From Flexivirga caeni (GTDB taxonomy: Bacteria > Actinomycetota > Actinomycetes > Actinomycetales > Dermatophilaceae), in assembly GCF_003724155.1 (NCBI RefSeq), contig NZ_RJJQ01000001.1, forward strand, positions 62,001 through 126,000: a DNA stretch of 64,000 bases. Direction: 5' to 3'. The position numbers were made by a program, and so were the translations under genes. The notes below the pieces were generated by a model, which did no database searches, was not told the DNA's origin, and worked only from the letters and a program-made list of their open reading frames with translations. Shown piece after piece: positions 34,663 to 43,849 of the stretch (positions are counted from its first letter, which is position 1; every line of letters starts with the position of its first letter).

Positions 34663-36314
34663 CGCGCCGGACCTGCCTGAGATGTGGGGGTTGTTCCGAG
34701 TCGTCGTTCGACACCGTCGAGCAGAGCGTCGAGTGCGACCTGCAGCCGTGGGTCCTCACCCTTGGCGAGGGCTCCCGCGCTGATCAGGGTACTCGCGGTG
34801 TCCGTGTCGTCCGCGCCGCCGGTGCGGATCTTGACGAAAATGCGGCGTCGCCGCAGCGTCATCGACATGATCAGCCCGGCCAGGCCGAGCAGGGCCGCGG
34901 TGAGCGCGGTGCCCTTGCCGGGGTCGTACCGCGCGGACAGTCCCGCCCAGCGAGGCACGGTCTTGGCCATCGAGATCGTCGTGCCGTCAGGCAGTTTCAC
35001 GGTCTGGCCGGGGCGCACGACGGCGTTCCACGGTTTGTTGCCGTCCATGACCTGGGTCATCTTCTGGGTGTCCAGCGAATAGACCGACTGCGGCAGCGAG
35101 CTGGGAAAGAGCGTGCCCTGGTAGGCACCGATGACCAGCTCCGGGTTGCTGAGGCCGGCATACGTCGAGATCGGGCCCTGCGTGTTGCTGAACTCGGCAG
35201 TGGGCAGGAAGAAGCCGTAGAACCCGAGCTGCTTCGGCGACGCGGCCGGCACCTTGATCGCGCCGACCGAGCGGTAGCCGTTGTCCTGCGGCAGGAACGG
35301 CGTCTCCTGGTGGTAGAGCACCTTGCCTGCCGGGCTCTTGACGGTGATCATCGGCGCGTAGCCGTTGCCGAGCAGGTAGACCGAGGTGCCGTCCAGCTTG
35401 ACCGCGTCGTTGACCTCGAGGGTGCGCTTGGTCTGCTTGCCGTTCGGTGTCGGGCTGGTGGTCACCGACGCGACGAAGTCACGCGGCTGGCCGTATTGCG
35501 GAGAGCTCTTCGCCACGTCCTTCTCGAAGGTCACGTCGAGATGGTCGACCGTGATGCTCCAGGGCTTGATGTCCGACGTGCGCACCCACGGCCCGAGATC
35601 GAGCGTGTTGTAGCTGCCGACGGCGCTGACGAACGGGTCGCTGCCCTCGGGCACGATCACGTCGCCGCGCCAGCCCATCAGGTGGTCGGCAGCAACGGCC
35701 AGGACCAGCACCAGCAGGCACAGGTGGAAGATCAGGTTGCCGGTCTCGCGCAACCGGCCGCCCTCGGCGACGATGGCCTGCGTGCCGTCGACCGGGTCGT
35801 CGACTCGCACGCGATATCCCTTGCGCCGCAACGTTTCTCGGGCAGCGGCGACCACATCGCCAGAAGCAGCCGGCACGTCCCTTTCGGCTGTCGCAGGCAG
35901 CCGCTCGATCCGTTTGGGGACACGCGGCAACGGCGAACGCAACGCCTTGAGATGTATGGCGCACCGGGGCAGCACGCACCCGACCAGGGAGACCAGTAGC
36001 AGCAGATAGATCGCGGCGAACCACGGTGACCCGAAGACGTCGAACATCGAAAGCTTGTCCAGCAGCGGCCCGACCGTCTTGTGCTGCTCCAGGTAGGTGG
36101 CCACCCGCCCCGCGTCGATGCTGCGCTGCGGGAAGATCGAGCCGGGCACCGCAGCGACCGCCAGCAACAACAGCAGGAAGAGCGCTGTGCGCATCGAGGT
36201 CAGCTGGCGCCAGAGCCAGCGCAACATGCCGAAGAAGCCGATCTTGGGCGCCAGCAGTGGCTGCTTGCTGTCGCGCCCAGATCGGGCGTTCTTGGCGGTT
36301 TCCGTTTGAGTCAC
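34659..36314 (-). CDS. resB: Cytochrome c biogenesis protein ResB
   Basis: 551 aa. Membrane helices lie near residues 45-65 (TALFLLLLLAVAAVPGSIFP), 100-125 and 195-215, with a large extracytoplasmic domain and a final helix (ALTAALLGLAGLIMSMTL). RSIDAGRVATYLEQH and GNLIFHLCLLVLVLAVA fit ResB. It partners CcsB in haem export and ligation. The GTG at 36314 has GGAG 7 bp upstream and is preferred to a TTG at 36329. It forms one operon with ccdA and the TlpA-like gene. Confidence 0.92.
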   Translation of the reverse strand: MTQTETAKNARSGRDSKQPLLAPKIGFFGMLRWLWRQLTSMRTALFLLLLLAVAAVPGSIFPQRSIDAGRVATYLEQHKTVGPLLDKLSMFDVFGSPWFAAIYLLLLVSLVGCVLPRCAIHLKALRSPLPRVPKRIERLPATAERDVPAASGDVVAAARETLRRKGYRVRVDDPVDGTQAIVAEGGRLRETGNLIFHLCLLVLVLAVAADHLMGWRGDVIVPEGSDPFVSAVGSYNTLDLGPWVRTSDIKPWSITVDHLDVTFEKDVAKSSPQYGQPRDFVASVTTSPTPNGKQTKRTLEVNDAVKLDGTSVYLLGNGYAPMITVKSPAGKVLYHQETPFLPQDNGYRSVGAIKVPAASPKQLGFYGFFLPTAEFSNTQGPISTYAGLSNPELVIGAYQGTLFPSSLPQSVYSLDTQKMTQVMDGNKPWNAVVRPGQTVKLPDGTTISMAKTVPRWAGLSARYDPGKGTALTAALLGLAGLIMSMTLRRRRIFVKIRTGGADDTDTASTLISAGALAKGEDPRLQVALDALLDGVERRLGTTPTSQAGPAR

Positions 36315-36345
36315 GCGGATCTCCGGCAATAGAACGGGTAGGACA

Positions 36346-37089
36346 TCAGACCACCGGGACGAAGCTGTCGGAGCCGGTCAGCTGGATCTGCACCCAGCTG
36401 ATGAGGTGCAACCACTGTCCGGAGACCATGACCACGCCGACAATCAGCATGAGGCTCCCGCCGACCAGCTGGATCGGCCGGTGGTGGTCGCGCAGCCAGC
36501 GCGACCAGGACTCGGCACGGGCCCAGCCTGCCGCGATGAGCAGGAAGGGTATGCCGAGGCCGAGGCAGTAGAACACCGCGAGCATCACCCCGCGCGACGC
36601 GCTGGCGTCGCCGATCGGGTTGGCCAGGTTGAGGATTGCGCCATACACCGGCCCGACGCAGGGGCTGGCGCTGAGCCCGAAGACAGCACCGAGCAGCGGC
36701 GCGCCGACCAGGCCGGCCGACGGTCGCCAGCGCACCGGGATGCCGCGCTGCCCGATGAAACCGAGGTAGACGAGCGCGAGCAGGATCACGATGACCCCGC
36801 TGATCCGGATGCTGAGGTCCCGGTGCACCAGGCGCAGGTTGTCGACCCAGCTGTATGCCGCCGCGGCGCTGACCAGCACCACCGAGAACCCGACGACGAA
36901 GAGGAACGCTCCGGTCACGAGCCGGGTCTTGCGCGTCTCGTCGGTCAGGCCGGTGACATAGCCGAGAAAGCCTGGCACCAAAGGCAATACGCACGGCGAG
37001 GCGAAAGACACCACTCCCGCGACGAGCGCCAGCACCACCGCGGCCGGCAGGCTGCCGGTCGCCACGGTCTGCGCGGCGTCAGCGATCAT
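36346..37089 (-). CDS. ccdA: Thiol:disulfide interchange membrane protein CcdA
   Basis: 247 aa with six hydrophobic segments. The two redox-active cysteines lie in the pseudo-symmetric motifs FASPCVLPLVPGFLGY and LSASPCVGPVYGAILN. CcdA passes reducing power from cytoplasmic thioredoxin to extracytoplasmic thioredoxin-like proteins so that apocytochrome cysteines stay reduced. The TlpA-like partner is encoded directly upstream and the ResB/CcsB synthase downstream. Confidence 0.94.
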   Translation of the reverse strand: MIADAAQTVATGSLPAAVVLALVAGVVSFASPCVLPLVPGFLGYVTGLTDETRKTRLVTGAFLFVVGFSVVLVSAAAAYSWVDNLRLVHRDLSIRISGVIVILLALVYLGFIGQRGIPVRWRPSAGLVGAPLLGAVFGLSASPCVGPVYGAILNLANPIGDASASRGVMLAVFYCLGLGIPFLLIAAGWARAESWSRWLRDHHRPIQLVGGSLMLIVGVVMVSGQWLHLISWVQIQLTGSDSFVPVV

Positions 37090-37090
37090 G

Positions 37091-37147
37091 CGGGGTCCCC
37101 GCGAAGTACTCGGGGGAGCGCAGCGGAGGAGAGGCTTCGTGGGGTGT
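37091..37147. repeat. REP-like dispersed repeat, short copy
   Basis: Read on the minus strand, the segment is ACACCCCACGAAGC, then TCCGCTGCGCTCCCCCGA, then TACTTCGCGGGGACC. The same blocks in the same order occur in the plus strand at 44891-45004. Here it fills most of the gap between the TlpA-like gene and ccdA. Confidence 0.7.
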
Positions 37148-37150
37148 TCA

Positions 37151-37747
37151 TCAGCCTTTGCCGAGCACGTCGTCGACCAGCCCGATGAGGGTGGCGGTCG
37201 TCGTCGGGCCGGAGACCCGGGCGGCGATGCGGTGCTCCTTGTCGAGCACCAGGGTGGTGGGTGTCGCGGACGCCTTCCCCTGCAGCGCGACCAGGGCTGC
37301 GCCGCCGTCGTCCTGCAAGGACGGATAGGTTGCGCCGGCCGACTTCAGATATGCCGCAGCAGTCGCCGCGCTCTCCTTCGTGTCGGCGCCGATCAGCAGC
37401 ACGCCGCGCGGCTTGAGCTTCACCCACGCTTTCTGCAGCTCACCGGTCTCGGAGATGCACGGCGCGCACCACGAACCCCACACATTGACCACGATGACCG
37501 TGTCCGGGTGGTCGGCAGTGGACCACGGGGTGCCGTCGAGCAGCTTGCCGGCGAGAACGACCGGCTTGCCGCGCTTGTCCGGCGCCAGCTGAGCGAGCGT
37601 GCCGTCGCCGGCCAGGTAGTTCTTGTCGTCGCCCTGATTGGCCTGCTTGGTGATGGAGTTGCCGCTGCTGCACGCGGCAAGGCCGAGCGACGCGGCGCCT
37701 GCGAGCGCGACGCTCAGCGCCGCACGGCGAGTCATCGGGGTGTTCAT
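37151..37747 (-). CDS. TlpA/ResA-like lipoprotein thioredoxin
   Basis: 198 aa. A lipoprotein signal (AALSVALAGAASLGLAACSS) gives Cys as the anchored residue. The thioredoxin-like domain has VNVWGSWCAPCISETGELQ with the CxxC redox pair and a cis-Pro loop in ATPTTLVLD. ResA/TlpA proteins reduce the haem-binding cysteines of apocytochromes c outside the membrane and are recharged by CcdA, encoded next. The start overlaps the phosphatase stop by 4 bp (ATGA). Confidence 0.92.
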   Translation of the reverse strand: MNTPMTRRAALSVALAGAASLGLAACSSGNSITKQANQGDDKNYLAGDGTLAQLAPDKRGKPVVLAGKLLDGTPWSTADHPDTVIVVNVWGSWCAPCISETGELQKAWVKLKPRGVLLIGADTKESAATAAAYLKSAGATYPSLQDDGGAALVALQGKASATPTTLVLDKEHRIAARVSGPTTTATLIGLVDDVLGKG

Positions 37748-38400
37748 CGTGCGCTTCCCATCGCCGAACCGGCCGCTTCGGTCGCGCTGGGCAGCAGGTC
37801 GCGTGCCGGCTCGGCATACTCCACGCGAACGATCCGGTCACCCGCGAAGACGATGCTGGTCACCGACGCGAGCGTGCACTGGCGACGCCGCGGGTCGTGC
37901 CACATGCGTTTGTTCTCGAAGTGCAGCCGCGCGATCCAGACCGGCAGCTGGTGGCTGACGATGACGGCCTCGTGGTCCTCGGCCGCGTCCTTGGCGTCGC
38001 GTGTCGCGAGGTCCATGCGCTGGGCGATCTCGGCATACGGCTCGCCCCAGCTCGGCTTGAGCGGGTTGGTGAGTTTGCTCCAGAAGCGAGGGTTGAGAAG
38101 CTGTTTCGGGTGCTTGCCGACCGTCAGGCCTTCGAAGTCGTTGGCGGCCTCGATCACCCGGTCATCCAGCCGCACCGGCTGCTTCAGCGCCTCCGCGAGC
38201 GGCTCGATGGTCTCCTGGGCCCGCTCGAGCGGCGAGGACACCAGGTGGGTGATGTCGCGGCCTTCGAGGTATGCCGCAGTGCGCTGCGCCATCTGCCGGC
38301 CGAGCGCCGACAGGTGGAAACCCGGCATCCGGCCGTAGAGCACGCCTCCCGGGTTGTCGACCTCTCCGTGGCGGACGAGGTGGACGATGGTCTCAGTCAC
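37744..38400 (-). CDS. Histidine phosphatase (phosphoglycerate mutase-like)
   Basis: 218 aa. The phosphohistidine motif VHLVRHGEVDNP is at the N-terminus, with the second catalytic His in AVIVSHQLPVWI and the Arg of SSPLERAQET. Actinobacterial homologues sit between hemL and the cytochrome c genes; the substrate is unknown. It is coupled to the TlpA-like gene by overlap and lies about 100 bp after hemL. Confidence 0.88.
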   Translation of the reverse strand: MTETIVHLVRHGEVDNPGGVLYGRMPGFHLSALGRQMAQRTAAYLEGRDITHLVSSPLERAQETIEPLAEALKQPVRLDDRVIEAANDFEGLTVGKHPKQLLNPRFWSKLTNPLKPSWGEPYAEIAQRMDLATRDAKDAAEDHEAVIVSHQLPVWIARLHFENKRMWHDPRRRQCTLASVTSIVFAGDRIVRVEYAEPARDLLPSATEAAGSAMGSAR

Positions 38401-38502
38401 CGGTCGACACCTCCCCTGCGGGCATGGCGGAGCGATGACTGGTGGCGGTCACGGCCAGAGTGTCGCACCGAAAGCTGTGTCGTCATGCGGGTGCCCGACC
38501 GC

Positions 38503-39834
38503 TCAGTGCGCCGCGGCGGCAGCGGCGGCAGCTGCCGGAAGCGCCGACAGCACGTGCTCGACGGCGGCGTCGTCGTGGGACGCGCTGACGAACCACGCCT
38601 CGAACGAACTCGGCGGCAGGTGCACCCCGGAGTCGAGCATCGAGTGGAAGAACCGGCCGAACGCCGCGGTGTCCTGCGCCTTGGCGTCCTGGTAGTTGCG
38701 CACCGGGCCCTCGGTGAAGAACACCGAGAACATCGACCCGGCCCACTGAACGGTGTGCGGCACGCCGTGCCCGGCGAGCGCCGCCGAGGCGGCGTCGGCG
38801 ATCGTGTGGGCCACGACGTCGAGCCGGGCGTAGACCTCCGGGGTGCAGCCGCGCAGGGTGGCCAGGCCGGCAGCGGTCGCGACCGGGTTCCCGGACAGCG
38901 TGCCCGCCTGGTAGACCGGCCCGTCGGGCGCGAGCTGCGCCATCAGGTCGGCGCGGCCGCCGAACGCCGCGGTCGGGAAGCCGCCGCCCATCACCTTGCC
39001 GAAGGTGAAGAGGTCGGGTGCACCGCCTTCCGGCTCGCCTTCCAGGCCGAACCATCCGGCGGACGAGCAGCGGAAGCCGGTCATCACCTCGTCGGAGATG
39101 AGCAGCGCGCCATACTCCGTGGTGATCCGGCGCAGCGCATTGGTGAACCCGGGTGCCGGCGGCACGACGCCCATGTTGCCTGGTGACGCCTCGGTGATGA
39201 CGCACGCGATCCGGTCGCCGTGCTCGGCGAAGGCAGCTTCAAGAGCGGCAATGTCGTTGTAGGGCAGCACGATCGTCTCGTGCGCAGCCGACGCAGGGAC
39301 GCCCGCGGAGTCGGGCAGCGCGAACGTGGCGACGCCCGAGCCGGCCGCGGCCAGCAGCGGGTCGACGTGTCCGTGGTAGCACCCGGCGAACTTCACTACC
39401 GCGCTGCGGCCGGTCGCACCGCGCGCGAGACGCAGCGCCGACATGGTCGCCTCGGTGCCGCTGTTGACCAGCCGCACCTGCTCCAGTGGCGCGACACGCG
39501 AGACGATCTCCTCGGCGAGCGCGACTTCGTTCTCACTGGGCGTGCCGAAGCTGAAACCCTTGACGGCGGCGGCCTGCACGGCGGCGAGCACGTCGGGGTG
39601 CGCGTGCCCGAGGATCATCGGGCCCCACGAGCAGATCAGATCGACGTAGCGGTTGCCGTCGACGTCGGTCAGCCACGGACCGCTTGCCGACGCGATGAAC
39701 CGGGGCGTGCCGCCCACCGCCCGGAAGGCACGCACCGGGGAGTTCACGCCACCCGGGATGACGTCGCGGGCTCTCTCCAGCAAGGCTGCTGACGCGCGGT
39801 CACGAACGGTCTGACTGGTGGGCGTGCTCGTCAT
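38503..39834 (-). CDS. hemL: Glutamate-1-semialdehyde 2,1-aminomutase
   Basis: A PLP enzyme of 443 aa that isomerises GSA to 5-aminolevulinate, the product step after HemA in the C5 pathway. Signatures are [33 protein letters not shown] and the PLP lysine Lys280 in [14 protein letters not shown]. The C-terminus ends in a run of nine alanines. It is separated from hemA-C-D-B by the yceI and marR genes but reads the same way. Confidence 0.95.
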   Translation of the reverse strand: MTSTPTSQTVRDRASAALLERARDVIPGGVNSPVRAFRAVGGTPRFIASASGPWLTDVDGNRYVDLICSWGPMILGHAHPDVLAAVQAAAVKGFSFGTPSENEVALAEEIVSRVAPLEQVRLVNSGTEATMSALRLARGATGRSAVVKFAGCYHGHVDPLLAAAGSGVATFALPDSAGVPASAAHETIVLPYNDIAALEAAFAEHGDRIACVITEASPGNMGVVPPAPGFTNALRRITTEYGALLISDEVMTGFRCSSAGWFGLEGEPEGGAPDLFTFGKVMGGGFPTAAFGGRADLMAQLAPDGPVYQAGTLSGNPVATAAGLATLRGCTPEVYARLDVVAHTIADAASAALAGHGVPHTVQWAGSMFSVFFTEGPVRNYQDAKAQDTAAFGRFFHSMLDSGVHLPPSSFEAWFVSASHDDAAVEHVLSALPAAAAAAAAAH

Positions 39835-39868
39835 ACCGCCATTGTCTCAGGCGACGTGACGCGATCTC

Positions 39869-40384
39869 CTACGGGTTGTAGTTCTGCGCCCGGAGGTGCT
39901 GCTCGACGGTGCCCATCGCCTGCCCGAGCGCCACGAACAGCTCTGGGCTGATCAGCCGCACCAGGTGTCGTTGCACGCTTTCGACGTGCACCCGCGCAGC
40001 CTCCTGCACCGCCGTCCAGCCGTCGCAGGTGAGCTGCAGCTCGATGCCGCGCCCGTCGTCGGCGGCCTTGCGCCGCTCCACCCAGCCGCGCCGTTCCAGC
40101 CGGGTGGCGGCGTGAGTGACCCGGCTGCGGGACTGCACCGTGATGTCGGCCAGCTTGCTCATCCGCATGACGCGGTCGGGCGACTCGGACAGCATCGAGA
40201 GCAGTTCGAACTCCGCCAGGGACATGCCCACCTGCTGCAGCTCCGCGTCGAGCACCACCTCCAGCAATCGGCTACCCCTCAGGTAGGCACGCCAGGCGTT
40301 CTGCTCATCGGCAGCCAGCCACGGTGCATCGGCATCAGTGGCTGCAGCTTGCTGCCCGGCGGGCTCGTATGGAGGCACGGTCAC
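39869..40384 (-). CDS. MarR-family transcriptional regulator
   Basis: 171 aa. The winged helix is seen in SLAEFELLSMLSESPDRVMR, KLADITVQSRSRVTHAATRL and the wing RRGWVERRKAADDGRGIELQ. It is divergent from yceI, a common pairing, and probably represses it. It lies just upstream of hemL on the same strand (34-bp gap), so it could also affect hemL expression. Confidence 0.88.
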   Translation of the reverse strand: MTVPPYEPAGQQAAATDADAPWLAADEQNAWRAYLRGSRLLEVVLDAELQQVGMSLAEFELLSMLSESPDRVMRMSKLADITVQSRSRVTHAATRLERRGWVERRKAADDGRGIELQLTCDGWTAVQEAARVHVESVQRHLVRLISPELFVALGQAMGTVEQHLRAQNYNP

Positions 40385-40421
40385 AGCATAGGTGCCGAGA
40401 AGTCGCGGAATGCGGGAATAA

Positions 40422-40433
40422 TTGAAACATCAA
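40422..40433. promoter_or_regulatory. Candidate MarR operator before yceI
   Basis: TTGA-AACA-TCAA is a short inverted repeat in the AT-rich part of the gap between the divergent marR and yceI genes, 38 bp upstream of the marR start. The length fits a MarR half-site pair; binding is inferred. Confidence 0.35.
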
Positions 40434-40517
40434 CCAGTGTTCGGCATGATGGTGACCGCGGCAGGTGGCCGCCGGACCAGCTTGACCCAGGCACGACATA
40501 CATCCCGAAGGAGCACC

Positions 40518-41054
40518 ATGAGCACAATCGACGGTCTCACCGCCGGCACCTGGAATCTGGATGCTGCGCACAGCACAGTCGGCTTCCAAGTCCGCCACAT
40601 GATGGTGAGCAAGGTCCGCGGCAGGTTTGACGAGTTCAGCGCGACACTGCACGTGGGTGACTCGCTGGAGGAGTCCCGCGTCGAGGCGGAGGTGCAGATG
40701 GCCTCGATCAACACCGGCGTCGCTGACCGTGACAACCACCTGAAGACCAATGACTTCTTCGAGGTCGCGACCTACCCGACGATGACCTTCACGTCCACAG
40801 CACTCAGCCCGACCGAGCTGACCGGTGACCTGACGATCAAGAACGTCACCAAGCCAGTCACGTTCGACGTTGAACTCGGCGGCGTCGGCGCCGACCCCTA
40901 CGGCAACACCCGCGCCGGATTCGAGGCCAACCTCGAGATCAACCGCAAGGAGTTCGGCGTGGACATCGACATGCCCCTTCAGGGCGGCGGCGTCGTCGTC
41001 GGAGACAAGGTCAAGATCACGCTTGACCTGGAGTTCGTGAAGGCCGCCAGCTGA
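40518..41054 (+). CDS. YceI-family lipocalin-like protein
   Basis: 178 aa without signal peptide. It has the family opening GTWNLDAAHSTVGFQVRHMM, then RDNHLKTNDFFEVATYPTMT and GDLTIKNVTKPVTFDVEL, all diagnostic for the YceI beta-barrel that binds polyisoprenoids. The ATG at 40518 has AAGGAG upstream. It is divergent from a MarR gene and followed by a strong bidirectional terminator. A link to isoprenoid quinone metabolism is plausible here but unproven. Confidence 0.92.
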   Translation: MSTIDGLTAGTWNLDAAHSTVGFQVRHMMVSKVRGRFDEFSATLHVGDSLEESRVEAEVQMASINTGVADRDNHLKTNDFFEVATYPTMTFTSTALSPTELTGDLTIKNVTKPVTFDVELGGVGADPYGNTRAGFEANLEINRKEFGVDIDMPLQGGGVVVGDKVKITLDLEFVKAAS

Positions 41055-41081
41055 GCGACTCCCCACCGCGCGTTCTCTCAT

Positions 41082-41166
41082 TGACAGGACCCCAAGCGCA
41101 TCGAAAGGACCCGAAAAGCGAGGGCTTTTTCGGGTCCTTTCGATGCAGACGGGGTCCGCTCGATCA
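41082..41166. terminator. Long palindrome with GGACCC boxes, bidirectional terminator
   Basis: The core stem GCATCGAAAGGACCCGAAAA (from 41098) pairs with TTTTCGGGTCCTTTCGATGC (to 41146) around a short GC loop, with T-runs at the stem top on both strands. An outer pair GGACCCC (41087) / GGGGTCC (41157) extends it. The two GGACCC boxes in each arm are exactly 20 bp apart. It separates the convergent yceI and hemB genes. A related palindrome lies at 58523-58609. Confidence 0.85.
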
Positions 41167-41176
41167 GAGAGGCGGG

Positions 41177-42211
41177 TCAGGAGGACTGGAGGCGGCGGGC
41201 GACCTCGGTCGCCCAGTAGGTCAGCACCACCTGCGCACCGGCCCGCTTGATCCCGGTGAGCGTCTCCAGGATCATCGCGTCGCGGTCGATCCAGCCGTTC
41301 GCGGCGGCGGCCTCGACCATCGCGAGCTCACCGCTGACCTGGTATGCCGCAACCGGCACGTCGCTGATCTGGGCCACGTCGCGCAGGATGTCCAGATAGG
41401 GCAGCGCCGGCTTGACCATGACCAGGTCCGCGCCCTCGGCGAGGTCCAGCCGCACCTCGCGCAGCGCCTCGGTCCGGTTGGCGTAGTCCTGCTGGTAGGT
41501 GCGCCGGTCGCCCTGCAGCGTCGACTCGACGGCCTCGCGGAAGGGGCCGTATGCCGCGCTGGCGTATTTCACGGCATACGCCAGGATCCCGGTGTCCAGG
41601 TGACCCGTCTCGTCCAGCGCCCGCCGGATGACCGCAACCTGCCCGTCCATCATCCCGGACGGACCGACGACGTGCGCGCCCGCTTCGGCCTGCGCGACGG
41701 CCATCTCGGCATACCGCTCCAGCGTGGCGTCGTTGTCGACCCGGCCCTGGTCATCGAGCACTCCGCAGTGTCCGTGCAAGGTGAATTCGTCCAGACACAG
41801 GTCGGACATCAGCACCGTGTCGTCGCCCAGCTTGTCCCGTAGCCGGCGCAGCGCGACGTTCAGGATTCCATCCGGATCCGTTGCTCCCGAACCGGTTTCG
41901 TCCCGCTGCTGCGGGACGCCGAAGATCATCAGCCCACCGACTCCGGCGTCCGCCGCCTTGCGCGCCGCCTTCACCAGCGAGTCGAGCGTGTGCTGCCGGA
42001 CACCGGGCATCGACTGCAGGGCGGCCGGCTCCTCCGCGCCCTCCTTGACGAACATCGGCAGGATCAGGTCGGCCGGGTGCAGCCGGGTCTCGGCGACCAG
42101 CCGGCGCAGGGCCGCAGTAGTGCGCAGGCGGCGGGGACGGGCGGAACCCGCGGGCAGTGCCCACGGGTTCCCGGTCGCCGCACGGTGGCGGGGAGTCAGC
42201 TCGGAGCTCAC
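41177..42211 (-). CDS. hemB: Porphobilinogen synthase
   Basis: 344 aa. Condenses two 5-aminolevulinates to porphobilinogen. The two Schiff-base lysines are Lys215 ([14 protein letters not shown]) and Lys267 ([12 protein letters not shown]). The metal region reads [16 protein letters not shown]: two cysteines (139, 149) with Asp141 in place of the middle Cys of the three-Cys zinc enzymes. It overlaps the cobA-hemD stop by 4 bp. The strong palindromic terminator follows. Confidence 0.95.
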   Translation of the reverse strand: MSSELTPRHRAATGNPWALPAGSARPRRLRTTAALRRLVAETRLHPADLILPMFVKEGAEEPAALQSMPGVRQHTLDSLVKAARKAADAGVGGLMIFGVPQQRDETGSGATDPDGILNVALRRLRDKLGDDTVLMSDLCLDEFTLHGHCGVLDDQGRVDNDATLERYAEMAVAQAEAGAHVVGPSGMMDGQVAVIRRALDETGHLDTGILAYAVKYASAAYGPFREAVESTLQGDRRTYQQDYANRTEALREVRLDLAEGADLVMVKPALPYLDILRDVAQISDVPVAAYQVSGELAMVEAAAANGWIDRDAMILETLTGIKRAGAQVVLTYWATEVARRLQSS

Positions 42212-43845
42212 CGCGACGCCTTGACCTTCCGACGGGACGACGCCTTTCGCTCGCTCGGGCGCCGCACCGGCTCCCCAGCCTCATGTGCGGACAGCGCGAT
42301 GCTGCGCCCGTAGTCGGCGAGCGCCTCGACCAGCGCCTCGGCGCTCGGCTCAGCAGACAGCACGTCGACCCGCAGCCCGTGCTCCTCGGCGGTCTTGGCC
42401 GTGGCCGGCCCGATGCATGCGATCACCGTGGTGGTGTGCGGCTTGCCGGCGATGCCGACCAGGTTGCGCACCGTGGAGCTGGAGGTGAAACAGACAGCGT
42501 CGAACTTGCCGGTCTTGATCGCCTCGCGCACTTCCGGCGCCGGCGGAGCCGCGCGCACGGTCCGGTATGCCGTGACGTCGTCGACCTCCCACCCCATCTC
42601 CTGCAACCCGGCCACCAGCGTGTCGGTCGCGATGTCCGCACGGGGCAGGAACACCCGGTTGATCGGGTCGAGCACCTCGTCGAAGGGCGGCCACTCCTCG
42701 AGCAGACCCTTGGCCGACTGCTCTCCTGCAGGCACGAGGTCGGGCTCGAGACCCCACTCACGCAGCGCGTCGGCGGTCACGCCGCCCACAGCGGCGATCT
42801 TCAGACCGGCGAACGCCCTTGCATCGAGGCCGAATTCGACGAACTTCTCGCGGACCGCACGCACGGCGTTGGCGGAGGTGAAACCGATCCACTCGTAGCG
42901 GCCGGTCACCAGCCCCTTGATCGCGCGCTCCATCTGCTGCGGGGTCCGCGGCGGCTCGACGCTGATCGTCGGCACCACATCGGAGGACGCTCCGTGCGCG
43001 GCGAGCCGGTCGGTCATCGTGCCGGACTGCTCCTTGGTGCGCGGCACCAGGACGCTCCAGCCGAAGAGCGGCTTGGTCTCCCACCAGGACAGCTGGTCAC
43101 GCAGTCCGACGACCGAACCGACGACTGCGACAACGGGGTTGGTGAGCGGGTGCCCCTTGAGCGCGGCGCTCACGCCACCGAGGGTGGTCACCCGGGTCTG
43201 CTGCCGGATGGTGGTCCCGTCGGTGCTGAGTGCGACCGGCGTCTGCGGGTCACGACCTGCAGCCTCCAGCTTCGCCAGTCCGACAGGGATCGTCTCGGCG
43301 GTGCCGAGCACGACGGCGGTTGCGTCGGACGCGATCGCACTCGACCAGTTGGTCTTCTCCTCGGCTGCGGACAGCACATGCACGGTGCGAGCGCCGTTGC
43401 CGATCAACGGGATTCCAGCGTATGCCGGAACCGCGCTCACCGCGCTGACACCCGGCACGATCTCGAACCGGAGGCCGGCCTTGTGACACGCGAGAGACTC
43501 CTCGGCGAGACCGTTGAAGGTCGCCGGGTCGCCGTCCATCAGCCGTACGACCAGCGCCTGCGTGCCGTCGGCGCGCGCCGCAGCCTTGGCGGTGCGGACC
43601 ACGAGCTTGGCGCGGGACGCGGTGGTCAGCCGCTGACCGGTCTCACCGTGACCGGCGTCGACGATCTCGGCATCGCGCCGGACGAAACCGGCGACGAAGT
43701 CTTCGCGAGCGACCTGATCGATGATGACCACGTCGGCCTCGCGCAGCAGCCGGGCCGCACGGACCGTCAGCAGGGACGGGTCGCCGGGGCCGGAGCCGAC
43801 GAAAACGAGTTCCGGCAATGTCTTGGGGGTTCTGGTTGTACTCAC
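42208..43845 (-). CDS. Fused uroporphyrinogen-III methyltransferase / synthase
   Basis: 545 aa. The N-terminal ~250 residues are an SAM-dependent uroporphyrinogen-III C-methyltransferase (CobA): [54 protein letters not shown]. The C-terminal ~270 residues are HemD, closing hydroxymethylbilane to uroporphyrinogen III ([43 protein letters not shown]). The C-terminus is Lys/Arg-rich. This fusion is common in actinobacteria and feeds both haem and sirohaem/cobalamin. The GTG at 43845 is 5 bp past the hemC stop. Confidence 0.92.
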   Translation of the reverse strand: MSTTRTPKTLPELVFVGSGPGDPSLLTVRAARLLREADVVIIDQVAREDFVAGFVRRDAEIVDAGHGETGQRLTTASRAKLVVRTAKAAARADGTQALVVRLMDGDPATFNGLAEESLACHKAGLRFEIVPGVSAVSAVPAYAGIPLIGNGARTVHVLSAAEEKTNWSSAIASDATAVVLGTAETIPVGLAKLEAAGRDPQTPVALSTDGTTIRQQTRVTTLGGVSAALKGHPLTNPVVAVVGSVVGLRDQLSWWETKPLFGWSVLVPRTKEQSGTMTDRLAAHGASSDVVPTISVEPPRTPQQMERAIKGLVTGRYEWIGFTSANAVRAVREKFVEFGLDARAFAGLKIAAVGGVTADALREWGLEPDLVPAGEQSAKGLLEEWPPFDEVLDPINRVFLPRADIATDTLVAGLQEMGWEVDDVTAYRTVRAAPPAPEVREAIKTGKFDAVCFTSSSTVRNLVGIAGKPHTTTVIACIGPATAKTAEEHGLRVDVLSAEPSAEALVEALADYGRSIALSAHEAGEPVRRPSERKASSRRKVKASR

Positions 43846-43849
43846 GTGT

